Of a DNA stretch of 61,115 nt, positions 16,991 through 24,442 are shown piece after piece. The DNA comes from Candidatus Arcticimaribacter sp. Lineage in GTDB: Bacteria > Bacteroidota > Bacteroidia > Flavobacteriales > Flavobacteriaceae. The translations under genes were made by a program, and so were the position numbers. The stretch covers positions 1 through 61,115 of the forward strand of contig PAOB01000054.1 in the NCBI GenBank assembly GCA_002708445.1, read 5' to 3'. The first letter of the stretch is position 1. Every line of letters begins with the position of its first letter. The notes under the pieces were generated by a model, which saw nothing but the letters and a program-made list of their open reading frames with translations, was not told the DNA's origin and did no database searches.

Positions 16991-18238
16991 TTAATGTTGG
17001 TTTAGTCTAAAGTCAGCATAAGCATCCATTCCGTGTTCAGCTAAATCAAGACCTTTTAATTCTTCTTCTTTTTCTACTCGAATACTTCCTCCAGAAAGAA
17101 GTTTAACTATGAAGAGTAAAATAAAGCTGCAGATTACACAGAAAGCTCCTACAATTCCGACTCCAGCAAGTTGTATGATAAATTGATCAAATCCAGCCAT
17201 TGCTCCAAAAATCCCAACTGCTAAGGTTCCCCATATTCCACAGATAAGGTGCACTGCAACAGCTCCAACTGGATCATCTAACTTAAGTTTGTCAATTAAA
17301 GAGATACCAAGAACAATTATGATACCAGCTATAATACCAATCAAGATGGCGTCGGTTGGACCCATTTGATCTGCACCTGCAGTAATTCCAACTAATCCAC
17401 CGAGCACACCGTTCATAAACATTGTTAAATCAAAGTTTTTGTAAAGGATATTTGAGAAAATAGCTGAGGCTACACCTCCTGCTGATGCTGCTAGACATGT
17501 AGTAACAAGAGTTAAAGAAGTTAATTCTGGGTCTGCTGAAAGAACTGATCCACCGTTAAATCCAAACCATCCTAACCAGAGGATAAGGACACCTGCAGCA
17601 GCTAATGGTAAATTGTGACCTGGTAATGCTCGAGGAGTTCCATCAGCATCAAATTTTCCGATACGTGCACCAAGAAGATAAATAGCAACTAATGCTGCCC
17701 ATCCACCAACTGAATGTACTAAAGTTGAACCTGCGAAATCATAGAATCCCATCGCATCAAGGAATCCACCTCCCCATTTCCAAGATCCTACTATTGGGTA
17801 AATTAATCCAACATAAAGGATTGCAAATATCATAAAACTATTAAGTTTGATACGCTCTGCAACTGCTCCAGAAACAATAGTAGCTGCTGTTGCAGCGAAC
17901 ATTCCTTGGAATAAAAAGTCGGTCCACCAAGTGTAACCACTATCGGCATATGCTGTTGTCATTCCTCCTTCGGGAGCGGCAATTCCAAAACCTGCAAATT
18001 TTAAGATACCGAGAGCGCCATCTTCAAATCCAGGATACATAAGGTTGAAACCCCCAAGTGCATAAAGTAAGAGTCCTACTGTAATCACAAAAAAGTTTTT
18101 GAATAAAATGTTGATTGTGTTTTTTTGTCTAGTTAGCCCTATTTCTAAAAAAGAAAATCCAAGATGCATGAAAAATACTAAAGCTGTACAGATCATCATC
18201 CAGACATTATTTGCGGTAAAAAGTGCTGTTGTTTCCAT
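16991..18238 (-). CDS. amt: Ammonium transporter
   Basis: The 415-aa protein is an Amt/Mep/Rh channel with eleven predicted helices. Diagnostic segments are GFSFLEIGLTRQKN near residue 27, the Amt signature DFAGSTLVHSVGGWAAL near 166 with the first pore histidine, and AVHLICGIWGTLAVG near 330 with the second. It moves ammonium across the inner membrane and is normally gated by P-II binding. The glnK gene lies 32 bases upstream in the same operon, fitting that control. It lacks a cleaved N-terminal signal peptide. Confidence 0.97.
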   Translation of the reverse strand: METTALFTANNVWMMICTALVFFMHLGFSFLEIGLTRQKNTINILFKNFFVITVGLLLYALGGFNLMYPGFEDGALGILKFAGFGIAAPEGGMTTAYADSGYTWWTDFLFQGMFAATAATIVSGAVAERIKLNSFMIFAILYVGLIYPIVGSWKWGGGFLDAMGFYDFAGSTLVHSVGGWAALVAIYLLGARIGKFDADGTPRALPGHNLPLAAAGVLILWLGWFGFNGGSVLSADPELTSLTLVTTCLAASAGGVASAIFSNILYKNFDLTMFMNGVLGGLVGITAGADQMGPTDAILIGIIAGIIIVLGISLIDKLKLDDPVGAVAVHLICGIWGTLAVGIFGAMAGFDQFIIQLAGVGIVGAFCVICSFILLFIVKLLSGGSIRVEKEEELKGLDLAEHGMDAYADFRLNQH

Positions 18239-18270
18239 AATATAATTTATTGTTGTAGTTTGATTATTGT

Positions 18271-18609
18271 TTAGTTAAGTGTACTTCCACCACTTTCTCC
18301 TGTTCTGATTCTAATCGCATCATCTATTGTTGACACGAAAATTTTCCCATCTCCAACTGCACCTGTTCCAGCTGCCTCTGTAATAGCCTTGATAGTTCGA
18401 TCTAGAAATTCATCGTTAACTACAATTGCTAAATGTCTTCTTTGAATGTCCGAGGTACTGTAAGAAATTCCACGGTAAACGTGTCCTTCTTTTTCATTTC
18501 CCACACCAGTTACATCCCAGTAGCTGAAAAAGTTTACCTCTACTTTATGAAGAGCATCTCTTACATCTCCAAATTTTGATTTGCGAATAGTCGCTTCTAC
18601 TTTTTTCAT
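18271..18609 (-). CDS. glnK: P-II nitrogen regulatory protein with atypical T-loop
   Basis: The 112-aa trimeric P-II protein reads 2-oxoglutarate, ATP/ADP and energy state and gates the Amt channel. The C-terminal signature GAVGDGKIFV and IRIRTGE near 83-103 are intact. The T-loop departs from the norm: where enterobacterial P-II has YRGAEYMVDFLPK, this protein has YRGISYSTSDIQRR, and the loop is one residue shorter before the YRG. The tyrosine corresponding to the uridylylation site is retained (Y50). It is the first gene of the operon, with a TATTTTTG promoter and two TACCCC elements upstream. Confidence 0.95.
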   Translation of the reverse strand: MKKVEATIRKSKFGDVRDALHKVEVNFFSYWDVTGVGNEKEGHVYRGISYSTSDIQRRHLAIVVNDEFLDRTIKAITEAAGTGAVGDGKIFVSTIDDAIRIRTGESGGSTLN

Positions 18610-18636
18610 TTTGATATTGTTTTAAATGATTTTAAG

Positions 18637-18644
18637 CAAAAATA
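18637..18644 (-). promoter_or_regulatory. -7 box of glnK-amt promoter
   Basis: The minus strand reads TATTTTTG, a match to TAnnTTTG, about 28 bases before the glnK ATG. The only upstream TTG (18660-18662) is spaced 15 bases, shorter than usual. A TACCCC element lies 32 bases upstream, the same geometry as at GSII. Confidence 0.55.
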
Positions 18645-18668
18645 CTTTCATTTTAATATCAACATTAA

Positions 18669-18690
18669 AACTTTTGGGGTAAAATCTGTA
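18669..18690 (-). promoter_or_regulatory. Putative nitrogen-regulon operator, site D
   Basis: The minus strand reads GATTTTACCCCAAAAG. The TACCCC core (18676-18681) is 32 bases upstream of the glnK -7 box, nearly the same as the 30 bases at GSII. The A-tract after the core is short, so this is the weakest of the four copies. Confidence 0.4.
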
Positions 18691-18765
18691 ACTTTTGTAT
18701 TATTTTTAATTTTTAGCATATAAAATTAAGGGTATGTTTAAAATATTATTACTTATTTGAAATTA

Positions 18766-18790
18766 AACCCTATTTTTTTAAGGGGTAGAT
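18766..18790 (-). promoter_or_regulatory. Putative nitrogen-regulon operator, site C
   Basis: The minus strand reads TACCCCTTAAAAAAATAGGG, close to site B between the glutamine synthetase genes. It is partly palindromic (ACCCT...AGGGG). It lies about 150 bases upstream of the expected glnK start point. Confidence 0.45.
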
Positions 18791-18887
18791 TGTTTTTATT
18801 TACCTTTTTACGTGTTTTTTTGAAGTTAAAACACAAAAAGTCTTTTATTAATCAGTTTGGGAACGATAAGTAGAATTTGATTACCTG

Positions 18888-19259
18888 TTAAAATAATTTA
18901 GAAATCCAAAGACCAATAACAACCATAAGTATACCGAGAAATACACTTGCTAAGGAGTAGAGTAGGGGTTGAAGAATTGAACTTTCACGAAATAATAGTA
19001 AATTATCGAGAGCAAAAGAAGAAAACGTTGTCAATCCGCCCGTAAATCCAACGATAAAAAAGAAGTTAGCTTCCCCTTTAATTAGATCCAGTTTGTGAAA
19101 AATTCCAAAAAACAATCCAATTAAAAGACAACCCATAAGATTCGCTGAAAATGTAGCCAGAGGATATTGTGAATTCAGATTTTTAAAAAGAAGGTGAAGT
19201 AAATAACGAAAACTACTTCCTAAACCTCCGCCCACAAAAACCCAAATTAATATTTTCAT
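18888..19259 (-). CDS. crcB: Fluoride ion channel CrcB/Fluc
   Basis: The 123-aa, four-helix membrane protein exports fluoride as an antiparallel dimer. The family motifs GGGLGSSFRYLL near residue 10, TFSANLMGCLLIG near 36 (pore Asn) and GFTGGLTTFSSFALD near 71 (Na+ site and phenylalanine box) are all present. It is a single-gene dimer type. It lies 35 bases after the SRPBCC gene on the same strand. I saw no fluoride riboswitch upstream, where there is only a short gap. Confidence 0.95.
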   Translation of the reverse strand: MKILIWVFVGGGLGSSFRYLLHLLFKNLNSQYPLATFSANLMGCLLIGLFFGIFHKLDLIKGEANFFFIVGFTGGLTTFSSFALDNLLLFRESSILQPLLYSLASVFLGILMVVIGLWISKLF

Positions 19260-19294
19260 ACTTCAATTTAACTATTTAAATTTTTAACTCATTC

Positions 19295-20287
19295 TTATTT
19301 AAAGGGAAGATACATTTCGGTTTTCCATTTTAATGGATTTTCTGTTGTTTCTGGCCCTACTTTCTGAATCTTTACAGGGAAAAATTGAATGTCATGATTG
19401 AGAAGTTCTATTTCATTGTACAAAATACTCCAGGATTGATTTAAATTTTTATTAATCCCATAGTGAATTCCTTTTAAAGCTTTTCTCTCATTTTTGGAGT
19501 TGCACTTTATTAATGAATCTAGCGGGTTGTGATATTTTTCAATGGGTAATCCTATTGTCCAAATTTTTTCATCTGAATTCGATATGGGATTAACAGTAAA
19601 AATACTTGCATTAATTTTAATGTTTTGTTTTCTAGCATATTCTAGCAGATGTTGAGTTCCTAATTTTAAAAGTGAATCTTGTTCTTCTTCCTTTGATTTG
19701 TAACTCAATGATAAATGGTATTGTTTTGGAAGTAAAACTTCACCTAGGAATTCAAAACGGTGTTGTTTGAGTTTTGACTGCAAGGTTTGATTAATATTTC
19801 TCAGCGCTTTTGAACTGTAGGTACCTATCAATTTTTCGAATCCTCCAGACAATAAAGCTTGAATTTTAGTTAAAAAAACCATCTCCCCTTTTATTATTAA
19901 TTCGAGCTTTTTAGCATCTTTATGAATGTTCCATATTATTTCAAAAGACCTGAAATTCTTAATATTTACTTCTTGTGTAATTTGATTTTGATTACTGGTT
20001 GATTTTGTTGTCAAAACTCCATTACCATTTTTACTTTCCCATTCTAGGGTTGGATAAATAGGAGAATTCTTTTTGTGGGTAAGTTTTATGTCAGGGTTTT
20101 CTTGAATCCAAGGATTCCATTCGGGCCAATCGTGATGATTGTTTATGTACTCATGTATGGTAGCTGTTGGGATATTGGTGTTTATTGATTTTTTAATAAT
20201 GAATACTGGGGAGTAATTCTTTATGTACAATACAGATACTAAAAAAGAAATAAAAATTACACCTAGTACAAATCGCAAATAATTCAT
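19295..20287 (-). CDS. Membrane-anchored SRPBCC protein with GyrI-like C-terminal domain
   Basis: The 330-aa protein has one N-terminal transmembrane helix (residues 5-23). An SRPBCC/START-like lipid- or ligand-binding domain spans about 28-170, with the typical opening HEYINNHHDWPEWNPW. The C-terminal half (about 180-330) resembles a GyrI/effector-binding barrel (HYGINKNLNQSWSILYNEIELL). Both halves are small-molecule binding folds, so it may sense or carry a hydrophobic compound at the membrane. The ligand is unknown. It precedes crcB with a 35-base gap. Confidence 0.7.
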   Translation of the reverse strand: MNYLRFVLGVIFISFLVSVLYIKNYSPVFIIKKSINTNIPTATIHEYINNHHDWPEWNPWIQENPDIKLTHKKNSPIYPTLEWESKNGNGVLTTKSTSNQNQITQEVNIKNFRSFEIIWNIHKDAKKLELIIKGEMVFLTKIQALLSGGFEKLIGTYSSKALRNINQTLQSKLKQHRFEFLGEVLLPKQYHLSLSYKSKEEEQDSLLKLGTQHLLEYARKQNIKINASIFTVNPISNSDEKIWTIGLPIEKYHNPLDSLIKCNSKNERKALKGIHYGINKNLNQSWSILYNEIELLNHDIQFFPVKIQKVGPETTENPLKWKTEMYLPFK

Positions 20288-20315
20288 GTGTTCAATATTG
20301 AATCAAAAAGAAGCT

Positions 20316-20513
20316 CTATTCAATATAGACTTGGGTAGAATATTTAATAATAAAAAGAATGATAATAGCAACAATAAAGGTAAGCAGAATTTTATAACTT
20401 CCTTTGTAGTGTATTTGATGACCCTTAAAATCCTTTCGATAAGTAAAAATTACTATTCCAGTAAATGTAATAATAAAAAATACAGCAAAGAGGAGTTGCC
20501 CGTTTGAAAACAT
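20316..20513 (-). CDS. Small two-span membrane protein (65 aa), conserved in flavobacteria
   Basis: The product has two transmembrane helices (LLFAVFFIITFTGIVIF and ILLTFIVAIIILFII) separated by a basic loop (TYRKDFKGHQIHYKGSYK). This pattern recurs in flavobacterial small membrane proteins of unknown function that begin MFS(N/T)GQ. I chose ATG 20513 for that reason and because the promoter box lies just upstream; the frame is open to 20585. It is followed after 28 bases by the SRPBCC gene. No function can be assigned. Confidence 0.72.
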   Translation of the reverse strand: MFSNGQLLFAVFFIITFTGIVIFTYRKDFKGHQIHYKGSYKILLTFIVAIIILFIIKYSTQVYIE

Positions 20514-20528
20514 AACCTTAATTTTCAA

Positions 20529-20536
20529 CAAAATTA
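20529..20536 (-). promoter_or_regulatory. -7 box of the 65-aa membrane protein gene
   Basis: The minus strand reads TAATTTTG, matching TAnnTTTG, 15 bases before the chosen ATG. This supports the short start rather than the one at 20585. Confidence 0.45.
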
Positions 20537-20628
20537 AACAAATTAAATCAATCCATTTGGATTTACACTTATGTTGTGAATTCAAGTTTGGATTAATTAA
20601 TCTTTAAGTAATAAACCACAAACAAGAG

Positions 20629-21015
20629 ATGATAAAAAATGAATTAGAGGCAGTACAATTGTTCCATGAAGCATTCAACCTAGAAGTAAATGAAAAACCT
20701 ACAGTTGAGGTTTCCGAAAAAATTAAAGAACTGCGATTCAATTTGATGAAAGAAGAAAATGAAGAATATTTAGAAGCCGTAAAAAATAATGATCTGATTG
20801 AGGTGGCAGATGCTCTGGGAGATATGCTCTACATATTGTGTGGAACAATTTTGACACATGGGATGCAACATAAAATCACTGAAGTTTTTGAAGAGATCCA
20901 ACGTTCAAACATGAGCAAATTAGGACAAGATGGTAGTCCGATTTATCGAGAGGATGGAAAGGTTATGAAAGGCCCTAATTATTTTAAGCCAAACATAGAA
21001 GCTATTCTAAAGTAG
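20629..21015 (+). CDS. MazG-like nucleotide pyrophosphohydrolase
   Basis: The 128-aa all-helical protein has the MazG/HisE superfamily metal-binding pattern: KEENEEYLEA near residues 44-53 followed by EVADALGDMLYI near 62-73. This corresponds to the E-x-x-E...E-x-x-D set that holds magnesium. Such enzymes cut nucleoside triphosphates (often non-canonical dNTPs) to monophosphate and pyrophosphate. The substrate cannot be told from sequence. The gene converges on ilvE and the two 3' ends overlap by 14 bases. Confidence 0.85.
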   Translation: MIKNELEAVQLFHEAFNLEVNEKPTVEVSEKIKELRFNLMKEENEEYLEAVKNNDLIEVADALGDMLYILCGTILTHGMQHKITEVFEEIQRSNMSKLGQDGSPIYREDGKVMKGPNYFKPNIEAILK

Positions 21016-22063
21016 TTTTTACTTCATAGCGCCAATCAAAAGGATCTTCAGCAATATTGTATTGAATGTTGACAATTTTTTCTTTCAAAAGAGAAGCGAA
21101 GGATTCGTCAACATCATCGAGAGTGTATTTTTTATTTTGATATCCAAAGCCTTTAATCGGGCTTACAACCACAGCGGTACCTGCTCCAAAAATTTCTTTT
21201 AAACTGCCTTCTTTTTTACTTGAAATTAGTTCGTCAATGGATAATGGACGAACCTCTGTTTTGATACCCGAATACTCAGCTATTTTTAGAATACTTTTTC
21301 GGGTAACTCCATCCAAAATCCGATCACTTATAGGAGTAGTTATCAGGTTATCATTGATTCTAAAGAAAATATTCATTGTACCAGCTTCCTCTAAAAATTC
21401 ATGGTTATTGGCATCAGTCCAAATGATCTGTTGATAACCTTCTTTAAGAGCTAATGATGTAGGATAGAATTGAGCTGCATAATTACCAGCAGCTTTTGCA
21501 TAACCAACACCACCAGATGCAGCACGACTGTATTTTTCTGCAACTTGAACATAAACATCCCCACTTGCATAATAGCTCGCAACTGGTGAACATATGATAA
21601 TGAACTTGTATGCATTAGAAGCCGTGGCTTGAACCCCAGCTTGACTAGCAAAAACAAACGGACGAATGTACAGTGAATTTCCAACTCCTTTTCGAATCCA
21701 ATCTTTATCGATTGCTAGTAATTTTTCTAGACCTTCAAAAAAGTATTCTTTCGGGAATTCGGGGATGGATAAACGTTTTGAAGATTTATTAATACGCTCA
21801 AAATTTTGATCTGGGCGAAACAGCCAAACGCGATCTTCGTCATCTTTGTAAGCCTTCATTCCCTCAAAAACTGCCTGTCCATAGTGAAAAACACTTGTTG
21901 AAGGATCCAACTGAATGGATTGATAGGGTAGGATTTCTGGAGTACTCCATTTTCCATTAATAAAATCACACACAAACATGTGATCGGTAAATATTTCACC
22001 GAAGTTTAGATTATCAAAATCAATATTTGATATTTTAGATTTTTGAGCAAGTATTGTATTCAT
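21002..22063 (-). CDS. ilvE: Branched-chain amino acid aminotransferase
   Basis: The 353-aa PLP enzyme of fold type IV interconverts leucine, isoleucine and valine with their 2-oxo acids. It belongs to the longer BCAT-II group. Visible landmarks are FHYGQAVFEGMKAY near residue 61, the PLP-lysine region GVGYAKAAGNYAA near 186, EEAGTMNIFF near 228 and ILDGVTRKSILKIA near 250. A -7 box (TAGATTTG) stands 19 bases upstream. The end overlaps the convergent MazG-like gene. Confidence 0.96.
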   Translation of the reverse strand: MNTILAQKSKISNIDFDNLNFGEIFTDHMFVCDFINGKWSTPEILPYQSIQLDPSTSVFHYGQAVFEGMKAYKDDEDRVWLFRPDQNFERINKSSKRLSIPEFPKEYFFEGLEKLLAIDKDWIRKGVGNSLYIRPFVFASQAGVQATASNAYKFIIICSPVASYYASGDVYVQVAEKYSRAASGGVGYAKAAGNYAAQFYPTSLALKEGYQQIIWTDANNHEFLEEAGTMNIFFRINDNLITTPISDRILDGVTRKSILKIAEYSGIKTEVRPLSIDELISSKKEGSLKEIFGAGTAVVVSPIKGFGYQNKKYTLDDVDESFASLLKEKIVNIQYNIAEDPFDWRYEVKTTLE

Positions 22064-22081
22064 TTCTATGGGATTGTGTTA

Positions 22082-22089
22082 CAAATCTA
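22082..22089 (-). promoter_or_regulatory. -7 box of ilvE promoter
   Basis: The minus strand reads TAGATTTG, matching TAnnTTTG. No correctly spaced TTG was seen upstream. Confidence 0.4.
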
Positions 22090-22192
22090 GATATTAATTT
22101 TTATTTAATTGGAACGCTATTTACTATTTTTTTTAATTCTCAAAAAAACACTCTCATAATACTTTTAATTAATATTTCTTTAACTTTAGAGC

Positions 22193-22873
22193 ATTAAGAG
22201 AGAGAAAGTCATAACCGCAGACGGAAGCCCTACTTTTTACATGGAGGAATGGGATGAATATTATCATTCGATGCATGGAGCTTACAACGAAGCGGTTCAT
22301 GTTTACATTCAATCGGGTTTAAATTTTTGGAATTCAAATTACAACTTGGATAATACCAAATGTAGAATCTTTGAAATGGGATTTGGTACAGGACTCAATA
22401 CACTTCTCTCCCTAGAAAGTGCCAATGAACAAAATTTGAATATTCAATATGAAACCATAGAGCCCTTTCCTTTGGACTATCAAGAAATTAAAGATTTAAA
22501 TTTCGAACCTTTTTTCAATCAAAAAAAATCTGAAGCTCTTTTCAAAAAATTGCATTTGGCTCCATGGGAACAAACTTCCCAGATTAATGAACACTTTAAT
22601 ATTTTAAAAAAGAAAACAACACTCTCGGATTTCAATCCACAAACAAATTACGATTTGATTTACTACGATGCTTTTGGTTCTAGGGTTCAACCAGAAATGT
22701 GGTCTGAGGAAGCCCTTCTACCTTTAATAGAGTCCTTGGCATATCAAGGTGTTTTTGTAACTTATTCAGCAAAAGGAAGTGTTCGCAGAATTCTGGAGTC
22801 TTTTGGATTAAATGTATTTCGTATTCAAGGGCCACCAGGAAAACGTGAAATGTTAAGAGCTATTCGACTTTAA
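22193..22873 (+). CDS. mnmD: tRNA (mnm5s2U34)-methyltransferase MnmD, apparent ATT start
   Basis: The SAM-dependent methyltransferase completes mnm5s2U at the wobble position of tRNAs. Motifs: WDEYYHSMHGAYNEA, the SAM-binding FEMGFGTGLN near residue 64, and YYDAFGSRVQPEMW. The first ATG in frame (22241) would cut off a conserved N-terminus. Upstream codons read KREKVITADGSPTFY, matching the family opening M-K-R-x-x-x-x-T-x-D-G-S. The codon at the expected methionine is ATT (22193-22195) and an in-frame TAG lies two codons before it. Either ATT initiates, ATG 22241 does, or the base is an error. A -7-like TAACTTTA ends 5 bases before the ATT. Confidence 0.85.
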   Translation: MKREKVITADGSPTFYMEEWDEYYHSMHGAYNEAVHVYIQSGLNFWNSNYNLDNTKCRIFEMGFGTGLNTLLSLESANEQNLNIQYETIEPFPLDYQEIKDLNFEPFFNQKKSEALFKKLHLAPWEQTSQINEHFNILKKKTTLSDFNPQTNYDLIYYDAFGSRVQPEMWSEEALLPLIESLAYQGVFVTYSAKGSVRRILESFGLNVFRIQGPPGKREMLRAIRL

Positions 22874-22896
22874 TTGTATTTTTTAAAAAAAAAAGT

Positions 22897-23799
22897 ATGA
22901 GAATATTGATCAGTGGTGCAACTGGTTTAGTTGGTAAAACTTTGGTAAAGCAGGCGCTACTTGAAGGACATAAAATACATTTTTTGACTACCCAAAAATC
23001 CAAACTACAATCCATTGATGGAACCAAGGGTTTTTATTGGAATCCCAAAACAAATGAAATTGATGTTTCTTGTTTTGAAGGAGTAGACAGTTTGATTCAT
23101 TTAGCTGGTGCAACTGTTTCCAAACTTTGGACCAAAAAATACAAACAAGAAATTTTAGATAGTCGGCTTTCAACTACCCAACTATTACTAGAAAGTCTTA
23201 AGAAAACTAAACACCAAGTTAAGACTGTTGTTTCCGCATCAGCTGTAGGTGTTTACTCGTCTTCTTTAGAGATAATTCACAAGGAAAATGATCCTGCATT
23301 TCCAAATTCATTTATGCAAAAAGTTGTTTTGGATTGGGAGGGCACGGTAGATCGTTTTTCGGATCTGGACATCAAGGTTTCAAAACTTAGAATAGGTCTT
23401 GTTTTGGCAAAAGATGGAGGGGTCTTAGCAACTTTAAAAATTCCAACAAAATTTGGAATAGGAGCTGCATTTGGTAATGGAAAACAATGGCAATCATGGA
23501 TTCACGTTGATGACTTGGCGAGTTTATTTTTAAGAGCTGCCTCCGACAAGTGGGTAGGAGTTTTTAATGCAGTTGCACCTGAGGTGATTTCTCAGAATCA
23601 GTTTATTAAACAAATCGCTAAATCAATTAAAAGACCATTTTTTATGCCCCCAATACCAAAGTTTTTATTGCAAACATTGTTTGGAGAAATGAGTACTTTG
23701 GTTTTGAATAGTCATAATGTAAGCGCAAAGAAAGTTCAAGAAAAAGGATTTAAATATCAATTTCCTACATTACAAAAAGCGTGTGAAAATTTATTGTAA
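22897..23799 (+). CDS. TIGR01777-family epimerase-like protein (extended SDR)
   Basis: The 300-aa NAD(P)-binding protein begins with the Rossmann motif ISGATGLVGKTL (TGxxGxxG pattern). It also has DSLIHLAGATV near 68 and the TIGR01777 C-terminal domain (DUF1731-like) in PPIPKFLLQTLFGEMSTLVL near 250. E. coli YfcH is the best-known relative; the substrate is unknown. The usual SDR catalytic Tyr-x-x-x-Lys is not obvious, as in the rest of this subfamily. It starts 24 bases after mnmD and ends just before the grpE promoter. Confidence 0.88.
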   Translation: MRILISGATGLVGKTLVKQALLEGHKIHFLTTQKSKLQSIDGTKGFYWNPKTNEIDVSCFEGVDSLIHLAGATVSKLWTKKYKQEILDSRLSTTQLLLESLKKTKHQVKTVVSASAVGVYSSSLEIIHKENDPAFPNSFMQKVVLDWEGTVDRFSDLDIKVSKLRIGLVLAKDGGVLATLKIPTKFGIGAAFGNGKQWQSWIHVDDLASLFLRAASDKWVGVFNAVAPEVISQNQFIKQIAKSIKRPFFMPPIPKFLLQTLFGEMSTLVLNSHNVSAKKVQEKGFKYQFPTLQKACENLL

Positions 23800-23809
23800 T
23801 TATTTGGGG

Positions 23810-23850
23810 TGACATTTTGACAATTTTAATGATTTGGCAGTAATTTTGCA
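23810..23850 (+). promoter_or_regulatory. grpE-dnaJ promoter region with overlapping sigma-54-like element
   Basis: TTG (23817-23819), 21 bases, then TAATTTTG (23841-23848) fits the Bacteroidota primary promoter. The TTG lies inside TGACATTTTGACA (23810-23822), a repeated GACA pattern that could be a heat-shock operator. The stretch TTGGCAGTAATTTTGCA (23834-23850) also matches a -24/-12 sigma-54 site, with GG and GC separated by 10 bases. Which form is used cannot be told from sequence. Confidence 0.55.
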
Positions 23851-23872
23851 CCTAAGAACAAAAAACAATTTA

Positions 23873-24406
23873 ATGAGTACGTCAGAGGAACCAAAAAAAA
23901 AATCTAAAAAAGCAGCACCAAAAAAAGCTACATCAAAAAAAGGACCTTCCAAAGAAGCCAAAGAACTTGTTGCAGCTAAAGAAGCTTTAGAGGCAGAGAA
24001 AGATAAATATTTACGATTATTTGCTGAGTTCGAAAACTTTAAAAAACGAACCTCAAAAGAAAGAATCGAATTATTTAAAACAGCCGGTCAGGATGTTATC
24101 ACAGCTCTGTTACCAGTACTTGACGATTTTGATAGAGCAATAAAAGAAGCAGATAAGTCCGAAAACTCTTCAGAATTTGAAGGATTTAGATTGATCAGTA
24201 ATAAATTAGGTGAAAGTCTAAAGTCAAAAGGATTAGAGCCAGTTTCTGTTGAAGCAGGAGAAACTTTCGATTCTGAAGTTCATGAGGCAATTACTCAAAT
24301 CCTTGCGGGAGACGATCAGCAAGGAAAAATAATTGATGTAATTGAAAAGGGGTACAAATTAGACGATAAGATTTTGCGATACCCAAAAGTAGTAGTAGGG
24401 CAATAA
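23873..24406 (+). CDS. grpE: Nucleotide exchange factor GrpE
   Basis: The 177-aa co-chaperone releases ADP from DnaK. A lysine/alanine-rich disordered N-terminus (about 35 residues) leads into the long coiled coil (ELVAAKEALEAEKDKYLRLFAEFENFKKR) and the C-terminal beta domain with the GrpE signature ending in HEAITQILAGD...VIEKGYKLDDKILRYPKVVV. ATG 23873 is the start because it follows the promoter; the frame opens earlier at 23834, which would lie inside the promoter. dnaJ follows after 36 bases, so grpE-dnaJ is an operon. dnaK is not in the window. Confidence 0.95.
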   Translation: MSTSEEPKKKSKKAAPKKATSKKGPSKEAKELVAAKEALEAEKDKYLRLFAEFENFKKRTSKERIELFKTAGQDVITALLPVLDDFDRAIKEADKSENSSEFEGFRLISNKLGESLKSKGLEPVSVEAGETFDSEVHEAITQILAGDDQQGKIIDVIEKGYKLDDKILRYPKVVVGQ

Positions 24407-24442
24407 ATTAGACATCACTTGGAGTGATCTAAAAGACAACAC

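Noticed and set aside
20286-20507. 73-codon plus-strand open frame with Asn/Lys-rich product
   Set aside because: It lies antisense to the 65-aa membrane protein gene, whose product has clear helices and a promoter. The plus-strand product is low-complexity and has no recognisable feature.
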